In this document: positions 1-12,718 of the stretch, piece by piece
How positions within the stretch are numbered: position 1 is the first letter of the stretch
Layout: every line of letters begins with the position of its first letter
Assembly: GCA_000708835.1 (NCBI GenBank)
Contig: DF237200.1
Location: 57,357 to 121,356 of the forward strand
DNA length: 64,000 bases
Reading direction: 5' to 3'
Origin: Klebsormidium nitens
Taxonomy: Eukaryota > Streptophyta > Klebsormidiophyceae > Klebsormidiales > Klebsormidiaceae
The notes under the pieces: generated by a model
The model's input: only the letters and a program-made list of their open reading frames with translations
Database searches by the model: none
What the model was told of the DNA's origin: nothing
Position numbers and translations under genes: made by a program

Positions 1-196
1 GCGGCATTGAACAGCTTTGTTGCCAGAAGGTCAACAAGCTCCGCTGGGAGGAAATGTTTTCGGTCAACTCACTTGCAGCAGAACTACCAAGTGAGAAGCA
101 AGGGAAATTGTAGGGTTCAAAGTCCTGTTCCATTAGAAGTAACAAGGATTGCAGCGGGTGGAGAGTATAAATCGATTTTGTGACAATAGCAACACA

Positions 197-3100
197 ATGG
201 TGCTCGCTTCCGTGGCCGCTCGCGTCGCTGTCCTCCTAGCCATCCTGGCTGGAGCAGTTGTTTTCACCCCACGACCAACCGTGAAGGAGCCAGAGCCAGA
301 GATTCTCAGCTCAAGCCTTGAATACCTCTATGAAAGGTGAGGAATGACCTGAGCAAAGAATCGCTGCTGACATTGCTGATTCTGTTCGTGGAATGGCGCT
401 CCTGGCGCTCCTCAGCTGATTTGCATGCAGAACCAAAACAAGTAAGAGTCCTCGATGATCCATACCAACAACGAACTTAGAAGCGTGTTGATTGCAAGCT
501 GATTGTGATCACTGGATCCATCATCAGTTTCAAGGGATGCTTGATTGAGAGAGGAGATCATGCACGAATGGTGGATGACTGCCGGGTTGTAATTTGAGTG
601 GCAGTTGGCGGCTTCAACATGTGTCACCAAACGGAAACAGCCAAAGCCTGCAGGTTCATCACTGTCTATACTTGGTACTACATTGACTGTCGTCCTTTCC
701 ACCACCAGTTTCTTTGGCTGACTGCAAACCAGACCTGTCGTTGAACAACCTGCAGATTGCCTATAGATTGCCTATGGATTGCCTATTGAATGGAATTAGG
801 CACTGGATGTCATTGCCGAAAGGACAATGACATCCACTTTTCCATCTGGAAGCCAATCGGCACGCCGGCACGAAGCTTGGTAGAGGAGTGAAGTTGGACT
901 TTGCTAGCAAGACCTCACTTAGCAGTCCTTTCCATCTTTACACACGTAAAGTGATGCAAGTGACGTCTTTTATGTTGGCGTTTGTAGAACCGTCTTTGTT
1001 AAAAGCTCTGAGCAACTGTCTGTATTGCAGGATTGGTATCGAGGAGCCTTCTGATGTGACCGGCAGGATGAGGGACACTGCTGCATCTTACTACGACTCT
1101 GCCAAGGAGGCTGTGGGAGACAGCGCTGACTCGCTGGGCGGGACAGCAGGCCAGGCGGAGGGGTATGCCAGCAAAGGTTACGAGAAGTTAAAGCGCGGAG
1201 CTGCCTCTGGCCTTGAGGTAAGATGGTCATTGAAACTTTCGAATCTGCAATCTGCAAATCAAAGACTCCACCCTAGCTTGAGGCTTTTATTGGCTCTCTC
1301 TTTGGAGTGCTGCAAAGAACAATCAGACAACGTTTTAGAATATGCAAAGTTGCTTGATGCTCAGGGGTCAACAAGGAGTGCTGCAAAGAACAATCAGACA
1401 ACGTTTTAGAATATGCAAAGTTGCTTGATGCTCAGGGGTCAACAAGTTTCTCAATCATGAAATGCTGTGTCCGTTTATGATTGATTTACAGAGAGTGCTG
1501 CTGAATCCTTCTCAAGGGCACATTTTGATTGATACGTTGTATATTAAGGAACCTTTTCATGCAAGTGCCTATTTTTTGCAATGTCGCTGTTGTTGCATCA
1601 TCCTTCTTGTGCCTTCTTTCTCGAGCTTTGTTCCTCTACCCTACATGGAAAACGCATTGCAAATGTCAAAGAAAGCTTAACAGTATGTATCTTCCACCCC
1701 CACTTGAGTGCCAGGTGTGTAGCAACTTCAAGAGAACGTAGTGTCTATATTGTGCTGTTTGACAACCAGACAGCCAATCACATGGAACCATTTCGATGGT
1801 TCCAGTCAATGACAGATAGGGCGTTCCTTGCCCCTTACTGATCAAACATCACTTTGTACATGTGCAGTCTGCCACTGAAGCCACCCAGGGAGCCTATGGC
1901 GCCGCCAAAGAGGGCTTCGACCAGGGCATGCAGCGTGCAAGCGGGGAGGCGCACGACTCCGAGGCTCGCCGGCGCGCCGCCGAGGGGCAGGCTTATCTTC
2001 AGAGCATCTATGGTGGCAGCATGGAGGTGGCAGAGCAGACTGGCCACCGGCTGAAGGAGCAAGCAAGGGAAGAGGTCCAGAACGCCGCTAGGAAGGGGTA
2101 TGATATCACGAAGGGCGCCGCAGGCTACGTGAAAGACGCTGCTCAGTATGCTGGCGCTAAGGGCGGGGAGGCGATGGACGTGGCTCGCGAGCAGGCGGAG
2201 CAAGTGAAGGAGACCGGCAAGGAAGGGGCGCACAAGGCGCACGGGGTTTACGAGGCTGCGAAGGGAGGCGTGCATGAGGTGATCGAGAAGGTCGGCGATG
2301 CATACCACCGCGCGGTCCTGGTGGCAGAGGCCGCAGTGCACCAGGCACAGCATGCGTACGAGGAGGCGGAGCACAAGCTCGCGCAGGCGCGCCACCTGGC
2401 GGCCGAAGCGGCGAAGAAGACGAAGCATGGCGCGGAGGTTGGCGCCGAAGATGTCAAGATTGGCTATGAGCGTTCAGTGGAGGCGGCGCGCTTGGCAGCG
2501 GAGAAAGCAAAGACGGCGTATGAGAGGGCGGTGGAGAACCTGGAGAGCGCAAGGAAGAAGGCTGGGGAGATGTACGAGGTGGCAGGGGACAAGGGCGCAG
2601 CATATTACCACTACCTCAAGGGGCTGGCTGCCAGGACTCAAGAAGGTCTCAGGTAGGGGTTTTTGGGTGGATCGTTGTAGAAGGTTCCGTGTGAACTCTA
2701 GTTACAAGATTCAATTAGTGGTTCTTTTTTTTCCGGTAAGAACTAAGGACAACGGATCTATCACGTCATCTGCACTTTATTTCTTGCGACGAACTTCTGG
2801 CAAAAGTTCAGATGTGCAGTCCGCTTCATTGACTAGTCGCCCTGTGTATTGAACCTAGATGAAGTGTCACCAGAAGAGATTCACAAAAACGATGCAGAAT
2901 AAGTAGTGACGACTTTCGCTTACCAGAACTCATATGATTCAAAAACAGACCAGGCTATAGAACGACCCTTAACCGGAAAAGCGAAGACGTTTTGACGTTT
3001 TTGGTTATTTTGTTTCGAGGTATTTGCTGTCAGAAAAGCATCTTTGCTCGAACTTTGCAGTCACGCCAAGGACGTCGCTGCCGAGAAGCTCACCGAAGCC

Positions 3101-6100
3101 AAAGACTACGTTTACGACACCAAGGCTCATGTCACGGGTGATGTCAAGAAGAACGACCTCGGCAGCTGGTGGAACTGGGCGCTAGGAGGAGAGAGAGCCC
3201 AGAAGAAGTACGAGGCGAAGAAGTACGGCCAGGTAAGGTTTGAGATGGTTATCATTGACACAACTGACACTTCTCCCCCGTAGCGGACGTCTTCTTCGAG
3301 ATAGGATGGCGTCTTAGGGTAGCACCAACCAAGCAGGCCTGCCTGTAAATAAGGCCCACAAATTTCTGATGGTCCATTCTCAGTCTGTGCAGTTCCTCTC
3401 ACTATTTTTGGGTATACATTCTTAATCCTCGGGGATACTTTGAGGACTGAATCTTTCAGAAAGAGCAGGGTCTGAAAGGAGTGGATGGAGGAAAGCCGTC
3501 GGGTTAACCACTTGAAAGCGTCCGTCATCTGCATCAGAACTATCTCCGAGACGTGCGTTGCTTCATATCCTTGCAGGTCGCCAATATATCAAGAACTGTC
3601 TCACTTATGCAAACGGTTCTTTCGCTCGACCAGTCTCACAGACCTGGTTTTTCGCAAACAGACAGTCGTTAGAAGTTTCCAACCCCCATGAAACACTTGT
3701 TCCTGACTTCTGAAAAACGCAGTCCCTTTGCAGGGCTGGCGCCTCTGGTGGTCCGCCAAGGAGAAAGCCGCCGAGTTCGCGGAGCACGCCCCCGAGTACT
3801 ACGCCCAGGCGAAGGAGAAGGGCGCCGAGACCTACCAGCAGGCTCGCGAGACGGCCGGTGACGTCAGCGACTACGTCAAAGAGACCAAGGACTACGTCAC
3901 GGGTGATGTCAAGAAGCGAGACGCCGGCAAGTGGTGGCGGTGGGCAGCTTGGGGACAGAAGCCGCGTGAGGAGGACTTCGGAATGGTGCGTCTCTTCTTC
4001 ATCTCCAAAAGACTGTTGTCTACGGAGGGCTTACTGCAGTATTGTAGTGTGCAATCCGCAGCTTGCACTGTGAAGGTTTCGGGAAGAGTACTTAAGCACC
4101 CCATCGAGTAGTTGAAGGGAAGGAGGTTTTACGGGCTTACTGTACCCTTTGATGTCTGTGAAATCTGGTAAGGTCTCCGTGTCTTCTCTGCTGAGGTTTT
4201 GTACATAGTTTTTCTTCAGAGATCATGTAATGTCTTTCAAAAGTGACATATCCGTACCCCCATCTTCCGTCTATCTTTACTGATTGACGCTCAACCGTAA
4301 GACTTGCTGAAAGTCAAGACTTTTCTGAGATTATCTGCAATGCAGCAGGCATTATATCTTCCCGGAATTCGGCAGATACATGGGTCGAGTGACTACTTAC
4401 TGGGACCTGTCTGCCAGTGTACTTGGTTGTTAGCGCCCAATTTAATCGAAGCCCTCGCAATCCTCCAGCTCAATCCTCCAGCTCATCAACTGGCTCGCTA
4501 CACAAAGACGTACATTTTCCTTCCTGCAACGAACGGCATGGCCTAGCGAAAATCATGCGCCTCTTGTGAATTGTCCTTCCCTAACAAACAGCAGTTAACG
4601 AGAGCGACGACGATCTTCTACCTGGAAACAGGACCCGCGTCCATTGCAGGTGCTTTGCTGGGTTGCAAAGAGCGAGCCTCAGGTTGACCGTGTTTTGAGT
4701 GTCTTACGTAGGCCGACTTTCCATGCTTCGTCTGCAGGGCTGGCGCCTCTGGTGGTCCGCGAAGGACAAGGCCGCTGATCTCGCGGAGCATGCCCCCCAG
4801 TACTACGCCCAGGCAAAGGAGAAGAGCGCCGAGTACTACCAGCAGGCGCGGCAGACGGCCGGTGACGTCACCGACTATGCGATGGACACCAAGGACTACG
4901 TCACAGGTGATGTCAAGGAGCGGGACTCCGGCAAGTGGTGGAGGTGGGCCCTGTGGGGGAAGAAGGCGCGCGCGGAGGAGGAGGCGAAGCGCTATGGAAC
5001 GGTGAGAATGCACGGTATAGGTTGTGTGGAAAGCAATCTTGAATTATTAGGCTGGGTAGGTGGTTCGCTGATTTACTGATTGCGGTAGAGCTTGTGCGGC
5101 ATTCACTGGAAACAAATTCGAATCGCTCCTCTCAAACCTCTATTCACGAAAGTCCATGTTCCCACCGGTCACAAGCAGTAGCGTACATTTACAAGCTCTT
5201 GATTGGGCAGATCAACAGCTCACTCTATGAAGTTCACTTATGACTGTGGGATAAAGGCAGGCGTGAATCGAGAATGAGAAGGTCACCTAGATGTCTGTTT
5301 TTGCACTCTTTCTTACTTAACGCCTCGACATCTCATTGCCTCTTTTTGCGTCCTTTCCAGGGCTGGCTGTACTGGTGGGCTGCCAAAGACCGCCTCGGAC
5401 AAGCCGCCGAGCGCACCCCCGAGTACGTCAGCAAGGCCCGCGAAGCCGCTTCCCAGGCTAGCGAGCAGATCCCCGGCTACGTCAGCAAGGCCCGTGAAGT
5501 CGCTTCCCAGGCCAGCGAGCAGATGGCCGACACTGCCTCCAAGGTGAAGGATTCCGCGGTGGAGTGGGCGGAATCCGCCCGCGAGAAGGTGGCGGAACCG
5601 GCCGCGCAAGCGCAGCAGAAGGCTGGGGAGATCGCTGGGACGGTGCGGAACAGGGCGGAAGACGTCACGGGCGCTGTGAAAGGAAAGGTGAAGCAAGTCA
5701 GAAACGCAGCTGGCGAGATCGTGGAGGAAATCGAGGAGCCGGTCGAGAAGTATGCCGGCGCGGCAAAGGAGAAAGGGAGGGAGGCGGTAACCAAAGCGCA
5801 GCAAATGGGCGAGGGTGCAGAGGAATATGCGGAGGGCGTCAAGCGCAAGGGGAAGGAAGCCGGCGGAAAGGCGACCGGTATCCTGGGTGAAGCTGAGCGG
5901 AAAGCCCACGAGTTTGCGGAAGCGGTGAAGCACAAGGCCGAGCAGCTGGTGATGGGGGCGCGGGGCAAGGCCGGAGAGGCCAAAGAGACCGGGGAAGAGT
6001 ATTTGGGCGCTGCCAAGGGAAAGGGCGAACGGCTAGCTGAGAAGGCGGAGGAGAGCCTGAGCTCCGCGCAGAGGACCGGAGAGGAATACGCGACTGGTGC

Positions 6101-8728
6101 GAAACGCAAAGGAGAAGAGTATGCGGGCGAAGCGAAGCGCAAGGGGAAGGAATATCTTGGTGGAGCGGTTCGCAAGGGCGAGGAATACGCGGGTAAAGCC
6201 AAGCGCAAGGGGCAGGAAGTCGCGGGCGAAGCCAAGCGCAAGGGAGAGGAGTATGCGGGCGGCGCAAAGCGCACGGGGGAGGAGCTGACGCGCAAAGCGG
6301 GCCAACACGTGTCGGGCATCTGGAGGGCCACGGAGGATTACCCCGCTGAAGCGCGCCACAAGCTGGAGGAGCTGACCCGGGAAGTCGAGGAACGCTTGGA
6401 GGAGGTCTGGAGAACCGGGGAGCAGTACGCCGAGCAAAGCGGGCGCAGCGGGAACCGCCTGAGCAGAGACGCGAGCGCCCGGATGAGCGCGACCGGGGAG
6501 CGGATCAAGGACCGCGCAAGTGACTACGCGGATTCTGCCGGGGACTCGTTCCGGTCGGTCGGCAGCAAGGGACGCCAGTACTACGAGTCGGCGAAGGAGA
6601 CCGGAGAAGAGGTCGCCGAGGCTCCGCGCCGTTGGTGGCAGTTCTGGAAGCGCAAGGCGGGCGACGTGGAGCGCGACGTGAGCGGCCGCGCGCGCGGCGC
6701 GGGCCAGCGCGCGGCGGAGGGCTTGCAGGGTCTGGGCCGCGCCGCGCAGCAGGGCGTGCGTCGCGCGGAGGAGGGCGTGAAGAGCGTGGCGGCGGGAGTG
6801 AACGGCGGGCGGAAGAAGGCGATCGAGGTGCTGGAGGTGCGCATGCGGATGGCGCGCGAGGTGCTGATGGACAAGTACCACGAGATCGAGACACCCCAGG
6901 TACGGCAGCCGGACTCCTTCTGAAGCTTTTGTTAGGTGTCCAACTATGGTTTGTCGTTTCGGTGGATAGCTAAGATGATTTCGAAGATGGAGTCGGACGC
7001 TTTGCTGCGAAAGAGCTGTTCTATATGATTGGCGCATCTTCAAAGTTGCCGACAGAGGAAAGCACGCCGCCGGGACCTCGAACTCACGGCTTCCAATCAA
7101 AATCCGAGAAGGGGCTCAGTGGCATCGCAATGAATCTGCATGCTTCATGTCGGCAGGATGTGGCTCTCTTGCTTACTTTTTTCGAGAAGAGTTTCGCTCA
7201 GGCTTGGTATATGTCAAAGGGTCTGAATTTACTCACTAGCTTACTCTTTCCGCCCCATCCTCTGCAGCAACTCATGGACCGCCTGAACGCCTACGCCGCG
7301 TACGCCACCCACCAGGCCCACGAGGCGACCCACCAGGCCCTGTCCACATCTCTCGCGGTCGCCCACCAGGCGCAGTCGGCGGCAGTCACCGCGGCGCGCG
7401 TTCTGCACCTGCTGGCCTTCTCGGTGGCGGTGGGTACCGGCTTCTGGGTCACGTTCGTGGCGGGGGTGGTAATGTTCAACGCGCTACCGCGCCGCCAGTT
7501 CGGGTTCATCCAGAGCAAGCTGTTCCCGGCCTACTTCCAGGTGAGGACTTTCACTTAGGACAGACGAAGTTGCGTCTGTATTCCAGAACAACTCACCTGC
7601 TTTTTCTACCCCTGTCTTATTTCGGCGTTTAGGCTCTTTTGCTTTGCATCAGCGTCTTAGTGCACAACTCCAGGGGGTCATCGACTACGCCTGAGCCTCC
7701 TCCTCACGCTGCTTTTGCACTTGCACACAAATTAAGAAGCAACCGTTTATAAGGCAGACATTGAAACTGGTCTAAAGAGCGCCCCGTGAACCCCGTGTCG
7801 CTTGACGTTCTGCCCGCCACCCGCCACTATGCTCCATGTTCGCCGAGCAGCCGACACCAGCACGTTCTCTGAAGGCCCGAAGCGGCTCGCAGTGGATTGG
7901 CGATGACATCGCGGGGACGCCCTTTGTTTTCGGTCACTGCTTAGAATCATGCCTACATACAAAGTCCAAGTTTCCGTTAATCACGGTGGGTGAAATTCTG
8001 CTGCTTCTGCGCTCACCCCTATGTCTCGTCATCCCCGCAGGTCATGGGCCTGTCCTCGTCTATCGCCCTCATCACCTTCGCGGCCATCCACCCGTTCTGG
8101 GGCTCCTCCCCCGAGGAGCGCCTGCAGATCCTGGTGCTCGGGACCACGCTCGCGGCCTCGCTCACCAACCTGCTCTACCTGGAGCCCCTGACGACCCAGG
8201 TGGGCATTCACACTGCCGCTTTTCCCGGGCACTTTGTCAGCTGTCAGATTATGCGAAAACGCGTGGCGACGTTGGCGACGGCGGCCAGGGGACAGAAGCA
8301 AACAGAACTCCCAGGTTTCTTACGGTTTGCCGTTGGAGTATCTTGTCTGGGCCCTTCGATCTCTGCTTCTGCGGGCGAACATTTTGCAACGTTTGCCTCA
8401 GGAATACGTCACCACTGGTATCCTCTTGAATAACTTTGCATGTTTCTTATATGACAGATGAAGTCAGATTGTACGTGCATTATCAGGAACTTGCCTGTTT
8501 CCTCTGCAGGTGATGGAGGCCCGGTCTAAGTTCGAGCAGCGCGATGCGGTCGGGGAAGAGCACCCGGCGAAGGGCGGCGCTCCGGAGACCACGAAAGCGA
8601 GCCCGGACCTCGCGGAGCTCAACAAGCGCTTCGGGGTCCTGCACGGCCTGTCGTCCATCGCCAACCTGGTCGCCCTCAGCGGGCTCTCGGTCCACCTCTG
8701 GTACTTAGCGTCCCGGCTAGTTTTGTAA
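197..8728 (+). CDS. LEA-repeat protein fused to a C-terminal TMEM205/DUF4149 membrane domain
   Basis: Exons read as 197-336, 1031-1217, 1868-2652, 3061-3232, 3734-3985, 4738-5001, 5361-6899, 7268-7540, 8041-8199 and 8510-8728; every phase agrees and the product is about 1,329 residues. The first in-frame ATG opens a hydrophobic signal segment (residues 1-23). Residues 47-1113 are Ala/Lys/Glu-rich amphipathic LEA-type helix with tyrosine-bearing 11-residue repeats. Exons 5, 6 and 7 each begin with a GW-x-x-WW-x-AK module, and exons 4, 5 and 6 each end near a DVK...WW-W motif. Residues about 1160-1329 carry four hydrophobic segments and the TMEM205 hallmarks RVLHLLAFS, LPRRQFG, LEPLTT and FGVLHGLSS. 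Arabidopsis At1g72100 has the same LEA plus TMEM205 order, to my knowledge, but is much shorter. A role in membrane protection during drying is inferred from the family. Start codon and exon 3 end are the least certain points. Confidence 0.85.
1304..1445. repeat. Perfect 71-bp tandem duplication in LEA gene intron 2
   Basis: Two head-to-tail 71-bp copies, 1304-1374 and 1375-1445, each starting GGAGTGCTGCAAAG. They look identical, so the duplication is recent or homogenised. It lies inside the intron between the exons ending at 1217 and starting at 1868. Confidence 0.9.
3734..5001 (+). repeat. Tandemly duplicated exons 5 and 6 of the LEA gene
   Basis: Exon 5 (3734-3985, 84 codons) and exon 6 (4738-5001, 88 codons) are clear copies. 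Both start GGCTGGCGCCTCTGGTGGTC and encode GWRLWWSAK, then an EHAP-YYAQAKEK block, then a DYVTGDVK motif followed by a KWWRWA block. Both are phase 0 at each end, so a copy can be added without breaking the frame. Exon 7 opens with a related GWLYWWAAK module and then extends into the long helix. Confidence 0.9.
5361..6899 (+). repeat. Long LEA helical repeat tract coded by exon 7
   Basis: This exon encodes 513 residues with one near-periodic motif, roughly A-K-R-K-G-E-E-Y-A-G-x, repeated most regularly at 6060-6300, where 33-bp DNA units are visible. A WWQFWKRKAGD block near 6630-6660 recalls the tryptophan modules of exons 4-6. Long open frames on the opposite strand are by-products of this biased composition. 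The 11-residue period fits group 3-type LEA amphipathic helices. Confidence 0.8.
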
Positions 8729-9933
8729 CTTCTGATGATGCTGGGAGTCAGTTCATTTGTCGTATCTAGAACGGCACAAAGATGAAGAGTCAATTTTGTC
8801 TAGGTAGGAGTCGGATAGTGGCGGAGAGAGTCGTCCGAATGACTCTGCCGGCCCGGCCATACGGAAGTCAGTTTCTATTGCTATTTTGGGGCGAGAGAAC
8901 AGTATGTTTTTGTAATAGGATATACGGTCTTTGTATGGATTGGTGGCAGGAACAATTTAGCGCGGCCCGCACGAGACTATTCAGTCTTGAACTAACTTGA
9001 TCTATTTGTACAGCCTGCAAAACCTATCGTCGGTCGGTTCCTTTCATTCGAGTCGATGCACTAGCCTTGGCATTCCCAACATTTCAATTAAGCTTTGAAA
9101 TGCACGAGCATCCATGTGCGACCTCAACGGCTTCTCATACATGGAAATATTTGAAGTGGATTTGATGCCAGGCAGCGCAAAACTATATGCGTTCGTGTAT
9201 TGTCATTTTGATTGAGAGCAGCATCTTGTTTGGCGCCGGCTACATGCCTTGCTTATACATTTACTGGCGCAAGCTCACAAATTGCTCCAATTCTCCGGGG
9301 CACCATGCAGTAATACACGATCGACACGTCCGGTCATCTGGTTGTACTTCAGTCAAGCATCATTTCCATTTGTGAGCTGCGGCTTCGTAGCGGGCAGCTC
9401 CATGCATGAGCTGAGCGCGCGCGTGCGCGTCCCCATGGCAAGCTAATGCGTGGCGGAACTTTCAAGCACAGCTAGCCTACACTCAGGATGCAGTGATTAA
9501 CGTCAACGAGATTTTGAATCATTTTTAACTTGCAGAAGGCTACTGTTGGTACAGTTTAAGAGTGCATTCGAGATTCACGGTACACTTAAGAACAGCTTTG
9601 ATAGTGCATGATATTATCGATGTTCCAACTCTCAGAAATTACTTGGCATCTGAACTTCGAGTCGGTGCCGCCTGAAGAGATAGACTTCTGAGCTGCTTCA
9701 GTCTTTCAGAGTAAGTTGCGCAAGGAGGAGGCCTTCTGTTGCCCTTCTTGACTTTTCATTCCATGCAACCAGATCGCGAAGGCAAGCCTGGGGAGGTGAG
9801 CATGGCGACTCCGCAATTTCAAGGAGAACTTCAACCCTTGCGGGGAGGCGTGACCTTGTAGGTAGCTCTGCAATTCTCGATCATGTTTTCCACGTGAAAG
9901 CTTAGGCTAAAGGAGAGCAGAAGCCTTTTGATT
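8729..9933. other. Intergenic region between LEA gene and MYND gene A
   Basis: About 1.2 kb with no coding exon I can support. It should hold the 3' end of the LEA gene and the promoter of gene A. A short CG-rich alternating run (GCGCGCGTGCGC) lies near 9417. No other structure seen. Confidence 0.6.
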
Positions 9934-12718
9934 ATGAAGAAGCGCACTCCAGGCACTCGAATCATGGCGACAAAAAGAGGAAACTCTGGAGGACTCGAAT
10001 TCCCTCGCTTTAAAAGACTCTTCCTCTCTGTCCTGACTGAGCTTAAAGGGAAGATAGAGGGACAAGTTGAGGAGAATCCTAACCTGCTGGCGATTTCATT
10101 CCCTGGCTGCAGGGCACCGGTGAATGTCAATCTGGATACGTTTTATCAGGGATGCGGATGCGGGCCTTCAGCAACTGAAACCACGTGCCTGGCAGAGTTG
10201 AAAAGGGTCCTCCGGAACATCGTTGCAGTCCACAGCGACTTTCCAAGAGCTCCACCTTTGAATGACCTCTTCATTGCAGTGAAGACCAGCAGCTTTGTCA
10301 GGGACTTTGAGAAGAACCGAGGCGCCGCAGACTTTTCCGTGGGTAATGGTCGCCAAGCTAGAATGATAGCTCAGCAGTTTGGCAGCCAGAGTGGCGAGCT
10401 AGTGAAAGCTGTGGTGATTGCGCAGACCGAATCTGACTACTACATAAGCGACGAAGTGCTCGAATGGTGGAACATGTCGGAGCCAGAAGCCTTCGAGGTG
10501 GCCATGCGGAACACAGAGCGTGCTACACCAGACCCCTTCAAGATCAACCATGCAACGATGGGAAAGAATGCACGCATGAGAGCCTTTTTCAGAAGACAGA
10601 AGCAGAACCCCTTTGAGGTCTGCTGCATGCGCTCAGCTGATCGGGAGGAGAGGCCTCTCTTCGTCTGGGGAACGTTCCAGGACAATCACGCTCTTTCCAG
10701 ACTGATCCTCCCGCGAGTCATTGAGAGCTGCGCAGAAGAGCTCCGGTGCTCTGCTACCAGTTTGGTCGTCATCCCGATGAAGAAGTGCGAGTTCTTCGTT
10801 GGAAACTGCGAGAGCATGGAGAGCGTGTGGTGGCTCGCTATTCAGGTGCAGGACAACGCAGAGGTTCTCAAGTCTCGTGGACAGCTTGTTTCTTCAAGGC
10901 CTTTCAGGGTAAGCTCTTTACTCAAGGAATTTTTCCACGCGTCCTGAGGTTCGTTAACTGAATCAGAATGGTGCAGTATCCTTGTAGGATTGCAAGTCGA
11001 TCAACCTCAGAGTACATGCATTAACAGAATGGAATCTCTTGTTGGACATGCAAGCTGTCCCTGAAGATTACGAACAAGGGGATCTAGCCTTGAAGCGTCT
11101 AGTACTCGCTTGCTTCCCAAAATGATAAAAGCTGCTCTTCGTTTGCAAAGCCTGCATCCCCTCTTTTCCTTCCTATGCTTTCAAAGAAAGGTATCAATGC
11201 TGGTAGAAGTAAAATTAAATAGCGCTTTGGATCAAGATCTCAATTGTGTTTGTACGGATTTAGATGAGTCTATATATCCTTGTCGCGACCTTCATTTTCT
11301 CCTCTGATCTCGAAAGAACATCAAGAAGCACAGAGAAAGGGATCAATACTAAAGCAGAGGCTTCTCTCCACAATTCCAGGTCACTCACTTGCGCAACGAC
11401 CAGGGTCTGGTATCTCTCGAGCCGTACCCCCTTCTAGGTGGCACGATTGGACTTGGTCGGTGGGACGGATCGGTCAGGCGGCTCATGTTCCCAATCCCAA
11501 GGACTTCAAAAGAGCTGGAGTCTACAGATCCTGCAAGAGACGGCAGAGTTTTCTACACCTTCATCGAGGAGTCGAGCTTCCTGTCGGAGAACTGCTGGAA
11601 TGTAAGTCCCATTGAAATGGAGTGCCGTTTTGGCTACGTGGATTTGAGTACTTGGTATATTGTACAGATGAATGCAGTTTCGAACTAGCCAGCAGATCCT
11701 AACTTCGATCCCAGATCCCTTGGTTGCCCGCTTTACAAGTGGACTTCGCGCATCCCAGCGATGCGGACTTATTTGACTCCCTGGCGTGGGACCTGCGGGG
11801 TAGCGTCAAGGAAAGGCAGAGTTCGATTGTTTGCAAGATTAAGCATACGTCTGATAATGGAATGACGCCAATGCCATGCGCTTCTGCAAGCTCTAGCTAT
11901 GACGAGCTTTTCAGCGCACTTTGCGCCTCCTATCTGTCACGCGGCACAGACCTTGTTCTTGAAGTCCCTGCGGAAGAATGCTTACGCCATCATTTCTGCT
12001 GCTTGATGCAACAGTGCCGTCAGAAGGTGAGCCCGCTCATGAAGTGCGCCAACTGCCAGGACGTCAAGTACTGCTCCAAAGGTGAGGAGAGACGTTGCTA
12101 ACGCAGGGTTCGACCGAGTCCTCGAACACACCCGCTGAAAGAGGGTGTATGACCGGAGCGGCCCGTAACGTCAGCACCGGTCATGCACGTGCAGAATATC
12201 GAGCTCAGGGACTATCACCGCACTTAGGTCTGTTGGCGACACAAGCGCAGAGAGGCACGGATTACAGTCGCCACGTCAATAGGACAGGTCCTGCGACGCC
12301 CTGTTTAAGCCGACCTGCGCCGCTTGAATAGCAGTCTGGCTGCAATTTGTCCGATACATCGAGCTGCTCTCGTGCTGTATTTCAGTGGAGTTGCTTGCCT
12401 GCTCTTCATTCATCTGTAAAGATACTCACTAATGATACCCTGTGAGAGCAAAAATTGAGGGTCTGTGGAGTCTGAGTGTGGGCGATTCCCTACGCAGAGT
12501 GTCAGAAGGAGAGCTGGAACAAGGGCCACAAGTTCGAGTGCGAGGCGCGGAAGAAGGCAGCCGATCCGGGTTTTGTCGCGCCCGGTTCTCGAAGCGCGGA
12601 CAGGTTCGACAGAGAGAGCAAGAGAGCGGCCGCGACTGTCGGACCAAGGACGTTCCGCGAGGTGAAGAAGGAGCTGGCCGAAACGGTGCAGAAGAGCTTG
12701 GAAAACGTCAGCCTGTGA
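9934..12718 (+). CDS. DUF1444-like domain plus MYND zinc finger protein, paralogue A
   Basis: Exons 9934-10908, 11380-11601, 12015-12081 and 12498-12718 (phases 0, 0, 1). The product has 494 residues, or 484 if the second ATG at 9964 is used, which fits paralogue C better. Exons 1 and 2 form a mixed alpha/beta domain whose order of elements resembles bacterial YtpQ/DUF1444: a VNVNL strand, an AVKTSSF strand, a helix near LEWWNMS...AFEVAMRN, a SRLILPRVIE helix, a LVVIP strand, and NDQGLVSLEPYP closing it in exon 2. The MYND finger starts with Cys at the end of exon 2 (CWN) and Cys opening exon 3, then KCANC, YCSKECQ, W and HKFEC. A Lys/Arg-rich tail follows. MYND fingers usually bind protein partners; no substrate or pathway can be named. 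It is the most divergent of the three copies. Confidence 0.8.

Noticed and set aside
166-172. TATAAAT as promoter of the LEA gene
   Set aside because: It lies only about 25-30 bp from the chosen ATG, leaving almost no leader. Its use as a TATA box cannot be supported.
6033-7100. 355-codon open frame on the minus strand across LEA exon 7
   Set aside because: It mirrors a strongly biased repeat exon on the plus strand, whose splice phases and TMEM205 continuation are convincing. The antisense product is a Leu/Arg/Ala-biased shadow.
11724-12101. 125-codon frame that could bridge gene A exons 2 and 3
   Set aside because: The paralogues join CWN directly to the Cys of the next exon, which completes the MYND Cys pair. 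The extra sequence is therefore intron.
12105-12125. GGTTCGACC as a tRNA T-arm
   Set aside because: No matching acceptor stem, anticodon arm or A-box at the right distance; it lies within a MYND gene A intron.
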